Notes: generated from the letters alone by a model not told the origin. A DNA stretch of 64,000 nt from Cadophora sp. MPI-SDFR-AT-0126 (GCA_020747065.1 JAGMVK010000027.1:186001-250000), one strand, 5' to 3'; positions 21,456 through 34,000 are shown, counted from the stretch's first letter. Program-made: numbers and translations.

Positions 21456-23762
21456 ATGAGCAAACTCGCCGCTAAAGGATTCAGGTACAGAGATGCCCCC
21501 AGCGACCCAAGCTCGCAAGGAGTTATCAGCTTAAATTACTAGCAGCGAGATTGCCTGTCTACAATGTCGTCGAGTAAAGATGAAATGTCGACTCGAAAGT
21601 CCAAACACGATATGTGAGCGCTGTACCCGGAAGTCCCTAGACTGCGTCTTTGAGAAACATCGGCGAGGCCGAAAATCCACCAGGTATGTGCGACTCCTCG
21701 CCAAATTGACTTTCTCATCAAAAACTAATGGTTGTAGACCAAAAGTACAACATCAAGAATCAGAAAGTTCCACAAACGCAGGGGAATACTTTGAAAGCCC
21801 TGCTCGAGAAAATCTCCTTACTCACCCTGATCTCGATGAAAGGGACCAAGGTGGTCAAACTTGGATCCAGAGGGCTAACAATCAAAAGCCTTCGATTACA
21901 GAAAGATGGGGCATTTCAGATAGTCTCCAGCCGTCGAGTTTACTCAGCAAAGAAGCTCAATCCGGCCATTTCTCGCTTCAGAACGTCCTGTCAATACCTA
22001 ATCTTCTCACGACTGACTCAGCACCCAGTCACAGAAGCGAGCAATATTCGTCGAGAGGGTCATTAGATACTGATGATCCGATATTCTGCAGTTTACTGTC
22101 TTATCCTGTTGCGCTGGGACTTTTTGATAAGTGAGTCCGGTCAAGTCGTGTGCAGGATCTAGTAAGAAGACTAACAGGAAACCCCAGCTTCATGCGCTGT
22201 CTCAACCCATACATCAGTCAATTTGACCCAAACTTACATACATTTACCTACATCCAGCAAAAATCCTCTTTCCTACTCTCAGCCATACTATCCGCATCGT
22301 CAAAAGCATTCCATCCTCCTCTGCACTCTCAGCTGCAAGCACACACCGAAAAACTTCTCGGGAAAGCTTTTCTGAAAGGAGAGAAGTCTGTCGAAATTGT
22401 CCAAGGTATTTTGGTTTTGACGTACTGGAAAGAGCCTGAAGAGGCGAGAACTTGGCTGCTGGTGGGGTATGCGATTCGCATGTGCATTGAGATGGGGTGG
22501 CATAGATTGCCTGATCTGAGCCAAGGCAGCGCGAAAGTGTCTGAGCTTGAGATACGAGAGCATAGGAATATTCAGAGGACTTGGTTGGTGTTGTTTGTTT
22601 ATGATAGGAGGTAAGCCGTGCTCTTGCGACGATTTATGACAGAGGTGTTGACGAAGATGATAGTCTGAGTTCGCAAATGGGGAAATCCTGGATGATTGAG
22701 CAGAGTGACATGGTGCAAGACAGCGATAAATGGCATCTGCATGAGCTCGCCGTCCCAGGAGTAGATTTACTTCTGGTAGCCTTCGTCCGCTTGAGGATCA
22801 TGAGCAGCGAGATGCTCGACCTTGTATTCTTAGGCCGACCAGGCTCATCTCAAAACCGACCAGAGACATTGCTGAAACTTTTGAATTCCGAAATATCGAG
22901 ATGGGAAACGAGGTGGTATTCTTTGTTCGACCACGGTTCGATACTCCATCAAGACTTTTACCTTTCCATTGCTGATGCGAGCAGATGATGTTTCTCCTTG
23001 CCAGCACTTCCTGGTCCGCTTTTACGGCTTGCATGTTCGGTTGCTGCTGAACTCTTATTCACTGCAGGACCTACCAAATCAGTGCAAAGATGGAATATCT
23101 CCGTCAAAACAAGCTCTTTGGTTGTGCTTTACGAGTGCTGTTGGTATGCTGGAGTTGATATCCCAGGAATTTGGACCTCTAAAACTGCTGTACTTCGCCC
23201 AAGACTCAGTTCACGTCATGACCGCGTATGCTGCGACATTTATGATAAAGGCAGGCTCTTCAAAAGTTCTCTATTGAATGTTTAGTGCTGACTGTTGACA
23301 TAGCTACTTCTTTCTGTCCCTGGTTTCCTTCGAGCAGATCTCGAAGTGTTGGCTATCAACTCCATCCGAGAAGCATCAGAAACATTTAAAGATCAATGTG
23401 CAGCTCCAAAGACAGGCTGCGCAATGCAAGCACGCTTCCTCGCAAAAGTCGTCGACAACTACCAGGCCATGAAAACCCCACCCAGCGTTCCCAATCCTCA
23501 ACATAGCAATCAGGGGACACAGCCCTCCTCGGTCAGTTTAGAGTCCAGCTCAGACCTGATTAGCCGAGCATCTGGCAGGAATGAGCCCGAGGCCATGGAT
23601 CTGGAAAATGGAGGACAGGTCGAAGAGCAGCAGATCGGCGCTCACTCGGAGGTGGTAGGAAATTATGCTTTCTCCGATAACGAGATGTGGGAGAAGATGT
23701 TTGCGGAGGCTGGGTTTAGGTTGAATGATGGGGTGTTCATGCCTGAAGTTATGGGTAGCTGA
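21456..23762 (+). CDS. Zn2Cys6 transcription factor
   Basis: Nuclear fungal binuclear-zinc-cluster regulator of 659 aa. Exons: 21456..21484, 21546..21683, 21738..22130, 22188..22610, 22664..22935, 22985..23250, 23304..23762. The N-terminus MSKLAAKGFS joins the zinc cluster CLQCRRVKMKC, with the next Cys in TICERC and the last in SLDC; the basic linker HRRGRKSTR follows. The middle holds the fungal-specific transcription-factor domain: FMRCLNPYISQFDP, ILVLTYWKEPEEARTWLLVG, IRMCIEMGWHR, RNIQRTWLVLFVYDRS, HFLVRFYGLHVRLLL. The intron 22936..22984 has a weak GTTCGA donor but a good branch and acceptor and keeps the frame. Intron 23251..23303 has a GC donor. The first exon is short and is the least certain part. 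It may control the neighbouring permease, reductase and TIGR04076 genes. Confidence 0.88.
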
Positions 23763-23849
23763 CAGGGTCCGCACCGCCAAATCCACTATTATCTTGGAGC
23801 CGACAGTGAGATCCCGGCCTGTAAATTATAGCGCAATCATTGCCACTTC

Positions 23850-23883
23850 AACGCCGGTCTGTCAGCATCGCAATGGACGCCGG
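23850..23883 (+). promoter_or_regulatory. Two ACGCCGG sites upstream of TIGR04076-type gene
   Basis: AACGCCGGT at 23850-23858 and GACGCCGG at 23876-23883 lie about 100-130 bp before the ATG at 23979. The same core occurs in the permease/reductase promoter and once before the beta-glucosidase gene (24983-24991). Confidence 0.45.
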
Positions 23884-23978
23884 CTAGATAAATGGCTCCG
23901 TAGACTTATTGATGGTAGATACATACCCAGAACAAGTTCGTCACTTAAGCCAAGAACCCGTCTCACCGCTAAGCAAAC

Positions 23979-24386
23979 ATGACCGACGATTCATTCGAGC
24001 TCTATGACTTGAAAGTGGAAGTGGTGTGTCCACCAGGAGAGAGAATACTCTGCGGCGCGAAGGAGGGTGACTATTTTACTCTTCAGGGCGAGATGCTTTA
24101 TCTGCCTCCCGGACAGGGAATCAGCATCTACAGTCTCTGTACGTTCCTCTTACTTTCGCTTTTGAATTCATCTCATGATAGCTTCTAAACATAATCAATA
24201 GCTGCCGTGTTACCCCTCCTAGCAGCAAAACAGCGGAAAACGCACAAGCACGATTGGATTTCATCGGATGGCCTGGTGGCTTGTCCGGATCCGAACTGTA
24301 AATCTGTATTGAAGATTACAAGGACAGGATTGAGGACTTTTAGTCATGCTGATACAACGGTCGTTGGATTAGATGGGAATGTGTGA
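23979..24386 (+). CDS. TIGR04076-type small protein (114 aa)
   Basis: Exons 23979..24138 and 24202..24386 with a 63-nt intron. The family is widespread in bacteria and fungi and has no settled function. Typical features are seen: LYDLKVEVVCPPGERILCGAKEGDYF, then GEMLYLPPGQGISIYSLAAVLPLLAAKQR. The C-terminal part has ACPDPNCKSVLKITRTG. The Cys residues (VCPPG, CGAK, ACPDPNC) suggest metal or redox chemistry, as an inference. It follows the Zn2Cys6 gene on the same strand, with two ACGCCGG sites just upstream. Confidence 0.85.
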
Positions 24387-25130
24387 GTAGGAAGTGATGA
24401 TTGGGATGGCGGGGTGGTTGCTGGTGCGGGGTATTTTCAGCCTGGATTCTGGGGTACAGTAAGAATATGAAAAAGGGTACAATGTGTTTTTAACTAATGA
24501 CAGAATGTTGAAGATCCTATAATCGAAGCTGATCGACCCTTGATCTCGAGAGGGTCATTCTGTGTTTCGGTTTATCGAGGCCCTGACAACAATCAGCTTC
24601 TGACTCGTAACATCATTTTCACACAGCCGCACCCAGACGATAGTTACTCATCACAATACTTTAAATTCATATCTATCCCACTCTACGAATCATGCTACTG
24701 TAAACCTTTTCGCCATGACAAAGCCAATCCCACACACTAATGAAAGGAAGAAGCCGAGATGAACCACCCCACTCTTCGAACATCGACACCGGTGAGTTTG
24801 AATTGCCGGGCCATTCCCAGCAATACCGCCATTTGAACGTGGCAATTCAAAGTTAGTACTCCACAGATAACACCCGGAAAATATTAGGCAAGCGATCCAT
24901 GATGACCTACGCTAACGTGGTAGGCAGAGCTGCCTCGACTCGAGCACTTGGGATGATCATCCTTGAGCATCGTGGAATTGAAGACGCCGGTATCCTGAGC
25001 CATGGCGATCCTCTTGCAGTTGTACCATCATAGATTGAAAGTGGGCGTCGTAGTATAACTCCAATGGCTATGCCTTACTCGATCGCGATTTGTACGTCTT
25101 GCATGTGGTGTCCTCGTCTAAGTACTTTTC
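24387..25130. other. Promoter region of beta-glucosidase gene
   Basis: About 740 bp without a recognised gene. It includes GACGCCGGT at 24983-24991. An intron-like segment with GTGAGT at about 24792 may belong to an upstream 5' UTR exon, but this is uncertain. Confidence 0.35.
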
Positions 25131-27800
25131 ATGATGTTTGTTTTCACAGGAGCTGCTCGCTTCGCTCTGGCTGCCGCATTTGTACTGCTCCTCAATTCCA
25201 ATACTCTTTTGGTAAATGCAGACTTAACTATTTCTGATCGGCCATGGCTTGATAAGTCAAGACCTGCTGAGGAGAGGCTGCAGCTATTTATGCTACAGCT
25301 GAATACCACTCAGAAATATGCCATGGTCCAAGGAGACACCGTGGTACGTCCTTCTTCCAACTCAAATTTCTTTCATCTAACAAATAACCCACAGCTTGAC
25401 GACCATGGAACTGGCATTTCTGCCTGTATCGGCCACATCAGCGGCAATGACACTCTCGGAGTTCCCTCAGTCTGCATGGGCGACGGCCCAGCCGGAGTAG
25501 GCAACAATCTCGACAACGTGACTACCTTCCCAGCTCCTGTCGTTGCTGCATCTTCATGGAACACCTCCCTGCAATATGCCTACGGCCAGGCCTTAGCCCA
25601 AGAGCACAAATCCAAAGGCCGGAACGTGGTGCTCGCGCCCACAATAAACATCTTGCGGTCTCCGGCATGGGGACGAGCAGCTGAGACCTTATCCGAAGAC
25701 CCGTATCTCACGTCTCGCATGGCGGTTGCTGGGACGTTGGGGATCCAGAGTCAGGAAATGTTGGCTTGTCCTAAACATTTTGCGGCGTACAATCAGGAGA
25801 CTAATCGATTTGGTGTGGATCCTGAGTGGGATGCTTGGGACTCGGTCGTCGATGAGAGGGTGTTGCATGAGTTGTACTTTCCGGCATTTAAGGCGACGGT
25901 ACAAGACGCCAATGCGGCTTGTATCATGTGTTCGTACAATAAGCTGAATGGGGAGTATGCTTGCGAGAATAGCTGGCTTTTGAATGATGTTTTGAAGGAA
26001 GATTGGGGATTCAATGGCTATGTGGTGGCGGATTGGTATTTCTCCACGCGATCGACAGTTGGTGCTGTTATGGGTGGGCTTGACATTAGTATGCCTGGTG
26101 GTTCCTTCGAGGATAGTTATGGGTTTCCGGCATACTACGGCGATCTGCTGATAGAAGCCGTGAATAACGGCACCATTCCATTTTCTCGAATCGACGATAT
26201 GGTCGCTCGACTCTGGAGGCCAATGTTCGAGCTGGGTGCGATCGATGCGCCTGTTTTGGGAAACTCGTCGGCTGTAGCGAGAACCCAGGGGCATGTCGAC
26301 CTGGCACAGCAAATGGCAGAAGAAGGTTCTGTTTTGCTCAAGAACGAGGATTCAGTGCTGCCTCTCAGTACCGAAAAGTACAGCTCCATTGCCATTTTCG
26401 GCGCCGATTCGACGGAACTGGCTCAAGTCACTGAGAACCATGGTGGTTTTGTGATCGACAAGACAATGGTCGTCAAGGATCCGCTCTCCGCGATCAAGGC
26501 TCGAGGTCAGCTCGAGAATATCACTGTCGCATATTCGGAAGCATATCCCGGAACGCAGCAATTCCCAACCATACCATCGAGCATGTTCGGCCAAGGTGTG
26601 AACGTGACATACTGGACCACAACCGACTTCACGGGCCTGATCAACCAGACTCAGATCCTACCCAATATCACGGCACCATCCTTCCCATCCGAGCTGTGGA
26701 TCTCATACCCTCAAGTCTTCTCAGCTACGTATGATGCCACGTTCAGTCCGAACACGACGGGCATCTACCACTTCTCCCTTACAGGCCAAGGGACAGCAAC
26801 TCTCTACATCGCCGGCAAGCTCATAGCTAACATGACAGCCGCCAATTTCGGAAACACCGTCCAAGGAATAGCAAACCTAACAGCAGGCATCGACGTCCCC
26901 CTCCACATGGCCTACTCGATGGGAGATTCTCTCTCCACAGGCGCCTACGGCATCACCCTCGGTGTCAGCGTAGGCAATGTAACGCGCGACACAGACGCCG
27001 ATTCTCTCGCCTCCACATCCGATATAAGCATCATCTTCGTATCGGATCGCCATTCTGAAGGGCTAGATAACTGGTCTGGTCTGTCCCTCCCAGGAGACCA
27101 AGACGCACTGATTTCGCGACTGGCCAAACGCTCCAGGAAAACGGTCGTGGTGCTGAATACAAATTCTGCGATCCTGATGCCGTGGATAGATGAGGTTGAT
27201 GCTGTCCTTGAAGCCTGGTATGGTGGGCAGCAGATTGGCCTGGCGATTGAGCGCTTGCTGTTTGGAGATGCGAACCCGAGTGGGAAATTACCCATGACAT
27301 TTCCAAAGACATTGGATGATTCGGTGCAGATTTCTGGGGAGGTGGAGGTCCCTTATGAGGAGGGGCTGTATGTGGGATACAAGTGGTTTGATGAGCGTGG
27401 GATTGAGCCGCTTTTCCCATTTGGCCATGGGTTGAGCTATACTTCGTTTGAAGTGTCGAATATCTCTGTTGCTATTAGCAACTCGGGGAATTGGTCAATA
27501 ACTGCTCAATCGATCATCGTCACAACTCTCCTCTCCAACACCGGGTCTGTCGCTGGGAAAGAGGTAGTGCAGCTCTACGTGTCATACCCAGCTGCGGCCA
27601 ACGAGCCACCGAAGCTCTTGAAGGGCTATGAGAAAGTTTATTTGGGACCTGGAGATAGTTCTGTTGTTACGTTTGGTATTGATTCGGAGGATTTGAGGAT
27701 TTGGGATGGCGGGTGGAAGCTTGTGCCTGGGAATTATACCTTCTTGGTTGGGTTTTCCGCGGGTGATATTAGACTTAATGAGACTATAACATTGCCTTGA
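25131..27800 (+). CDS. Secreted GH3 beta-glucosidase with PA14 domain
   Basis: Glycoside hydrolase family 3 enzyme that releases terminal glucose from beta-glucosides; extracellular or vacuolar. Exons 25131..25343 and 25395..27800. The 51-nt intron is in frame (donor GTACGT, acceptor CACAG), and its removal restores the family motif DDHGTGISACIGHI. This gives 872 aa. A signal peptide covers residues 1 to about 30 (hydrophobic core ALAAAFVLLL). The N-terminal TIM-barrel domain has GDGPAGVG, APTINILRSPAWGR, CPKHFAAYNQE and the nucleophile motif VVADW (Asp about 284). A PA14 insert follows (SPNTTGIYHFSLTGQGTATL). Next come the alpha/beta sandwich with LPGDQDALI and WYGGQQIG, and a C-terminal fibronectin-III-like domain (VVQLYVSYPAA). 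Many N-X-S/T sites fit secretion. The motif is ADW instead of the common SDW. Confidence 0.94.
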   Translation: MMFVFTGAARFALAAAFVLLLNSNTLLVNADLTISDRPWLDKSRPAEERLQLFMLQLNTTQKYAMVQGDTVVRPSSNSNFFHLTNNPQLDDHGTGISACIGHISGNDTLGVPSVCMGDGPAGVGNNLDNVTTFPAPVVAASSWNTSLQYAYGQALAQEHKSKGRNVVLAPTINILRSPAWGRAAETLSEDPYLTSRMAVAGTLGIQSQEMLACPKHFAAYNQETNRFGVDPEWDAWDSVVDERVLHELYFPAFKATVQDANAACIMCSYNKLNGEYACENSWLLNDVLKEDWGFNGYVVADWYFSTRSTVGAVMGGLDISMPGGSFEDSYGFPAYYGDLLIEAVNNGTIPFSRIDDMVARLWRPMFELGAIDAPVLGNSSAVARTQGHVDLAQQMAEEGSVLLKNEDSVLPLSTEKYSSIAIFGADSTELAQVTENHGGFVIDKTMVVKDPLSAIKARGQLENITVAYSEAYPGTQQFPTIPSSMFGQGVNVTYWTTTDFTGLINQTQILPNITAPSFPSELWISYPQVFSATYDATFSPNTTGIYHFSLTGQGTATLYIAGKLIANMTAANFGNTVQGIANLTAGIDVPLHMAYSMGDSLSTGAYGITLGVSVGNVTRDTDADSLASTSDISIIFVSDRHSEGLDNWSGLSLPGDQDALISRLAKRSRKTVVVLNTNSAILMPWIDEVDAVLEAWYGGQQIGLAIERLLFGDANPSGKLPMTFPKTLDDSVQISGEVEVPYEEGLYVGYKWFDERGIEPLFPFGHGLSYTSFEVSNISVAISNSGNWSITAQSIIVTTLLSNTGSVAGKEVVQLYVSYPAAANEPPKLLKGYEKVYLGPGDSSVVTFGIDSEDLRIWDGGWKLVPGNYTFLVGFSAGDIRLNETITLP

Positions 27801-28364
27801 GGAGAACGTTCGGTGGCGATTTGAGTTAGCCATAGTCTTGCTAGGATAGTCATGTAAGATTCTACTTACGAGAAACACTTACGAGAAACTGGGAGAAAGA
27901 TCGGCTCGTCATTGTAATATTCCATTCGAATCCCATCTGCCGTATGACCTACAAGTACTTTACAAATTGCACTACCCATTCCGCTCCCGCTTCGCTCGCT
28001 CCCCTTACCATTTCCCACCATCCATCCAACCATAATAGAAACGAAGAAAAGCCAAGCCCCAAAGAGAAACAAATAGAATATCGAAAAAGAAAGACATTAT
28101 ATTCATCAGTCATCAATCCTCCAAACCAAACCAGATCAGATCGGTACAGTTGATCCCAGATCTGCTCCATCCCTCTCCTCTCTTCGCCCTCAGCCAACTC
28201 GGATCGGATCGATGACGTTCACTATGCTCTATGTATGTGTTGTTAATACCGTCTTTATGCTGAATTGATGTAGACAAGAAAAGACTTTTTTGTACGACTC
28301 CCGCAATGATGATGCGTGCCAAATGAATTATGTGCGCCAAGACATGCCGGAAGAGTAAAAGCAT
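27801..28364. other. Convergent 3' flanks
   Basis: It lies between the convergent beta-glucosidase and kinase genes. Only short frames are seen; probably 3' UTRs. Confidence 0.45.
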
Positions 28365-30336
28365 TTATATAGCTGGCCATCGGTTTCGTAGCCCGTCGGT
28401 CCATCGGCTGTAGAGGACATCTGCAAGTTGCTTGGTGTGCTCCATACCTGGTACGACTTGGCCTGGTAAGTTGTTGAGTCGTTCTGGGTCGGGTTGCATG
28501 CTGGTCTGTCGTCGACGATGCGATTTCAGGTGTGGGTTATTCTGTGCCAAGACAAGCTTAGTAGGTGACTTCTGTGGTGTTCCTTGAGGCGTGCCGTCTC
28601 GGCTCGAGGCTTTGGTAGGTGAGAGAAATGATGAAAGCTTGGGATCATTCTGAACTCTTTCGATCATGGCCTTCAACAATTGATATTCCCCTTCCGGATC
28701 AGCCGCATCCAAAGCACTCCAAGCATCGGCCAACCGTGACAATGCTTCTCTCTTGGCCTGGTTGCCAGTCTGGGCATGAAGCTCCTGGAATGATGGATCC
28801 ACGATTTTGTTGAAAATTCTTCGACCCAAGACTGCCTCTTTGGTGACTGTCTCGGTCATGGGTGGCCTGTTCTCATCTCGGGTAGTTGCCGGAGCAGATG
28901 CATCAGAGTTTACTTGAGCAAGTGTGGAATTGTCCGAGACCCGACGGAATAGTCGTACAGTAGATCCCGTATTTCCAAAATTCATATCCGGTTGTAGGGG
29001 CCGTTTCTGACTGCTGGCTTGCCGTGGCTTGGTTGGTGACATAAGCTGAACAATTGATGGCTGCTTCCGAACTGTCCCTTTCTTCATTGTAACCGGAGGT
29101 GGCGAAGAGTATTCGAGTGGCGAGTCCTTGAGTTCCAGTCGCTTCATTGCTTCCTCGGCTCCATTTTGAACGCCTTGGCCATTGGCATGTATAACGGATA
29201 GCTTTCGTCTCTTTGTGGTATTCTTGCGGGGTGCTATAGTTGCTGCTTTGACCGTGTCGAAGACCCACTCATCTGGCTCGTTTCTAGGGGTCATCGTGTT
29301 TCTAAAATTGTCAGTCTGGGGTAGCTAGATTCCAGAAGTACCGGACTTACAAAGTTTCTTCGTAGAACCTAGGATGAGAAGGGCGAGTGCGACCTCCATC
29401 CCATTCCTGCTTCCTCTCCACCAACTCTTGTAATGCCTCAACCTTCCCAGCACTCTTGATAAATTTGTGCTTCAAAAGCTCCCTGGCTGATGGTCGCCTA
29501 TCGCAATCTTTAACTAAACATTGCGCAACAAAGTCCTTGAACTCTTTGCTAAAGTTAGGACCCTCTAATCTTGGTGCTGGTGCCTTTGGTATGTGGAAGA
29601 GCACTTTCATGGGGTGGATCGATGCATTGGGAGGTTCGCCATTGACCAGCTCCATTGCCGTAATGCCCAGAGACCATATATCTGCCTTGAAGTCGTATCC
29701 AGCCTGCTGTATAACCTCAGGTGCCATCCAGAACGGGGTCCCGACAAACGTATTCCGTTGCGACTTTATGTTGGTAAGTTGCGCCGCAACTCCAAAGTCC
29801 GCCAGCTTGACTTTCCCAGTCGTCGAGAGCAATACATTTGCAGCCTTGATGTCTCTGTGTATCTTCCCTTCTTGATGTAGATATTCGAGACCGAGTAAGA
29901 GTTCGCGACATATGATTGCAATGTGGGCTTCGTTGAAGGATCCAGGTTTGAGCTATCGCAATTAGTAAATAGCCCATGAATATATCGCAGTGCTTTGACA
30001 ACATACTAAATCAAGACAGGATCCACCACCGAGATACTCCATAACAATCCATAGCTTGTGTCCTCGGAGGAAGCTGGCTTTGTACTGGGTCACGAAAGGA
30101 CTGGCGCAAGTGCTGAGGACCGAGATCTCTTGCTGGATCTCTAGGATATCGTCCTCACTGGATTCGAGATCAATCTGGAACAAGTCAATACAGAGTCAAC
30201 GACTACTGCCAGAAACACTCACATGCTTGATTGCGACCACTTCTCCAGTTGAGCGATCAATTGCCTTATAAACTGTTCCGAAACTGCCGCTTCCAAGCTC
30301 CTCCAGCACTGAATATTGATTCGCCATTGCAGACAT
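28365..30336 (-). CDS. Germinal-centre (Ste20-family) Ser/Thr protein kinase, Sid1-like
   Basis: Exons in transcript order: 30336..30223, 30174..30007, 29952..29351, 29301..28365, giving 606 aa. The kinase domain at residues about 8-270 is complete: glycine loop [32 protein letters not shown], catalytic loop [16 protein letters not shown], activation segment [10 protein letters not shown], and [12 protein letters not shown]. The rest is a low-complexity tail with Ser/Pro sites and a conserved-looking C-terminus ([18 protein letters not shown]). Group members act in septation, polarity and cytokinesis. Size and the position of the kinase domain best fit the Sid1/SepL class, but the Kic1/Nak1 and Mst classes are close and I cannot decide by eye. 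It is transcribed head to head with cyk3, another cytokinesis gene. Confidence 0.9.
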
Positions 30337-31061
30337 ATTGCTGACTTTGCAAAGCAAGAACGTTTGGTTCTTGGGATGCGACGAGCAATTCTAATAAGAA
30401 GGAACAGTGGGTGCGAAAAAGAATAACAGGTGGTAATCAGCTGTTGTTTTGCTTGCTGTGTGCTATTTGCCGTATTTCCAGACTGCGGGCGTTGCCAAAT
30501 CAACAACAATATCAACAAACGGCGCATGGGGCACTCCGTGGTGCCTGACTGCTGAATACACCGCAATATGCTTTGCGAAAGTTGAAGGAACTCCTTAGAA
30601 CATTGATATGTGAGTAGCCTTTGAAGCGGGCGTAGGCAAAGATTTCAGGTCTCCAAAGTTTCTCAGCAGCAATGCAGTGCAGAATAATGTTGCATGGTCT
30701 TGCTGCGAGGTCGGGTCTGTTCGATACGGCAGGGCAGGACGATATCAGGAAAGGTGGGGCTTGAGCGGCTACCTTCAGGGATTGCAGTTGCCCTGGGCAA
30801 CCTCCCACTTTTTGATTGGTCCAAAACCGTGGTCTGTTGACTTCGACGTATTCAAGCTTGAAGGTCCAGCGTCCCAAAGGACTCGATTGCTACCCTACGA
30901 CGCACACATCTACACAGTTGGATATCGCTATTGTTTTGCCACAACGCTGCATCTTCAAACAAAGCTTGGGATATCTCTACAATCACCAGAAAGCGCACCG
31001 CGCGTCGATGTTTTGCTGCCACCAAATTCATTGCGCCATTTGAGCGCACATCCTGTTGACA
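30337..31061. promoter_or_regulatory. Shared divergent promoter, kinase and cyk3
   Basis: About 725 bp separate the two start codons. No gene is recognised, although plus and minus frames of about 120 codons are open by chance. Confidence 0.4.
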
Positions 31062-34000
31062 ATGCCCGAACCACAGAGGCTTCCAACGAGATTCCCCGTC
31101 TGGTGCAGAGCTGTATTTTCGTACACAGCAGAGGTAGGGCAAAGAGGGGAGGGCGTCTGCCAGATCGACACGCTAACAATTGCAGACGAAACGCGATTTG
31201 GGCTTCATCGAAGGAGACTTGATAGAATGTCTGAACGCGGGGGACGGATCATGGTGGATGGGGAGGTTATTCCGCGACAAACGAATGCTGGGCCATTTCC
31301 CTTCGAACTTTGTCGAAGTCTTGCCAGACAACTTTCGCCCAACAGTCAGAGCCTCGAGTCCAATGCCAGAACGTTCGCCCAGTACGAGTCCCTTCAATAA
31401 CCCGACTGCTGCGAAACCGAAGACGAAGAGTGCCCGAAAACCCTTTCAATCCTATGCGCAACCGGATACAGCAGCCATAAAGAGAGCAGAGGCCCAGAAG
31501 AGGGAAGCTGAAAGACAGGCTGGGATGGAGGCACAAGCAAGATCTCGAGGGCCTTCTCCAAATCCCATGAGCGTCCATGACAACATATCGAATGTCCCTC
31601 CACCACATACTCGAGGCGGCTATGGATCTCGAGCACCATCTCCTGCACCGCCAATGGAAAACGGCTATAACTATCGAGCCCCTTCTCCTGCGCCACCAAT
31701 GCACCACGGTTATGGATCTCGAGCGCCTTCTCCTGCCCCACCAATGCACAATGGATATGGAATAAGTCGAGGTCCCTCACCAGCTCCTCTCGTAAACCAC
31801 GGCTATGGTTCTCGTGCACCTTCACCGGCTCCGTCGTTCGGATATCGACCCCATTCCCGTGCAGCATCACCGAATCCGCAATTCGACATAGGCTCGTCAC
31901 CGCCTCCTCCACCTCCACCCCACCGAACTGCATATACACCGCATGGATCCACCAATTCCTTCAATCAACGACCGAATGGCTATCATACCCCACGAGCCGG
32001 TTCTCCAGCTCCACCATCGCCCAGAGAGTCCGGACTGACTCCATCTCCTCTAAGAAGTGCCATGGACGACGTTATGTCATCATTAGCTGATATGGGCATG
32101 TCTCGAGATACCAAGTCTCCAGACCTTCCCTTGGATCCCTGGTCACCCGAAGCATTTGATCAAACCTATATCACGGCTCGAAGAACTGCGGTGTTACGGC
32201 CCAATACAGCTATGGGTATTGGTGGTGCTACGGCTTATGATGACGGCGACGAACTCTTCATGGGATCTTCAAACTCTCGCTATGGTGCCGATAAACCTCC
32301 ACCCCAACTGAGCAACTATGTTCAGAGAATGGAAAATCGGCTAAACAAGATGCACGCAAGTAGTCCCCGGCCAGTAGAAGATGACGATGTACGGCCAGAC
32401 GTCCCACCAAAGACGAGCCAATATGCTCGTCCAAAGTCTTCCATGTCTGGCAGCGTCGCATCAAGCCAACCACCAAAGCTACGGCACCGCAAATCTGCCT
32501 ACGACGTTGGTCGTTCTATGCTTGAGCGTACATTCACTACGAAGACAAATTCTACTTCAGCATCCTCTGGAAACCGCAGCACTACAACAAATGGAAGTTC
32601 TAGTACGAATGCCACGGATCGAAGTTTGATGAGTGGCACTTCAGCTGGCGGATTTTCGGCTACTAGTGCGGGAAGCTTAGCGAGGAAGAAGGAAACAGGT
32701 CGAGCTCGAGCTCATAGTGCTTTTGGGTCGAGGAAAGACAAATTTATGGGTATCAATGGGAGCCAGGCAGATTTTGGAAGTCGGCCGGAGACGCCTGTCA
32801 CTGGTATTTCTTACCATTCCAGCCATGCATCTGGACCACCGAGAGCTCATTCCCAGGCCGGATGGCATGGTTCAGTTGCAGATTCTGACAGCATGCTGGG
32901 TGGTCTTGTTGCGCCAAAGCCCAAGAAGAGTGGTTTCTTCAAAAAAATTATCGAATCTGCGAAAACTGGAGCTGCCAGTGCCAGGAGTAGTATTGCTGTT
33001 GGAGAATCCCCTAGACCGCAGGTGCCGAACAAGATTTCCAACGGGGTTTCATCAATTGCTGGGGGCTACAGCAATCAACACGGCCGCCATAATAGCACTG
33101 CAGCGAGTGAAATGGGCCTGGGTGGTGGAAACTCGGGCATCGACTGGGTGCAAGTGAGACGGGATGTAAATCGATCGAATTCTCTGAGCCGAATTGAGCG
33201 CGTGGAACGGAAAGAGCGATGTCAGATGATGGATCATCCCGCGATCAGTCCAGTTGAGGAGCTCTTTGAGCAGTGCGACGGCGACGAGGGAGCAGATGGA
33301 AATCCAGTGGTAGAGCCAACAAATTTCCAAGCTGTCAACCTTACCTTGGTGGACAAGAACGCAAGGTTCATCAACAGTCTTCCACCAATGACCAATCCTG
33401 TCAGCTTAGCGACTGGCTTCGTCTGTCGACCATATCGAAGCGATGTTCAACGTCTACGTGCTATCTTCACCTGGGTGAGCGAGAAGATTACCTGGGAGGA
33501 GGACTTTGAAAGCGAGCCAGATTCCAGGAGGGTCATACAGACCAAACGAGGATGCGCAGAAGAAGTTGCCATTCTCGTAATGGAAATGTGCGCTGCGGTT
33601 GGCGTTCATGCTGAAGTTATCAGAGGCTACCTGAAAACACCGGGGGAGGTTCCTGAGCTAGCAATCATGCCTCGTTCAAATCATTGGTGGAATGCTGTCA
33701 TTGTGGACGGAGAATGGAGGATCATGGATTGTTCCCTCGCAGCACCTTCTCACCCTCGCCGAGCGCTCTATTCTAGTGGTAGCGGACAGATGGCAGAAAG
33801 CTGGTGGTTTTTGACACGACCTTCGGAGATCTGCTGGACTCATGTTCCAGAACAGCATCATCAACAGCATCTTTGCCCGCCTATGGCGTTCGAGATATTA
33901 TTGGCACTTCCTTGTGCATGTCCACCATATTTCAAGAATGCTCTGGAGATGTCTGAATACGATACAAGTCTTGTGAGAGTGGAGGATCTTGAGCAAGTTC

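Noticed and set aside
22934..22990. Apparent frameshift in the Zn2Cys6 gene
   Set aside because: A 49-nt intron (22936..22984, GTTCGA donor, CTGAT branch, GAGCAG acceptor) joins the two frames exactly and restores the expected HFLVRFYG context.
25344..25394. Reading the beta-glucosidase as one uninterrupted 889-aa frame
   Set aside because: The 17 extra residues fall in a conserved motif, and the segment has perfect intron ends with a length divisible by three.
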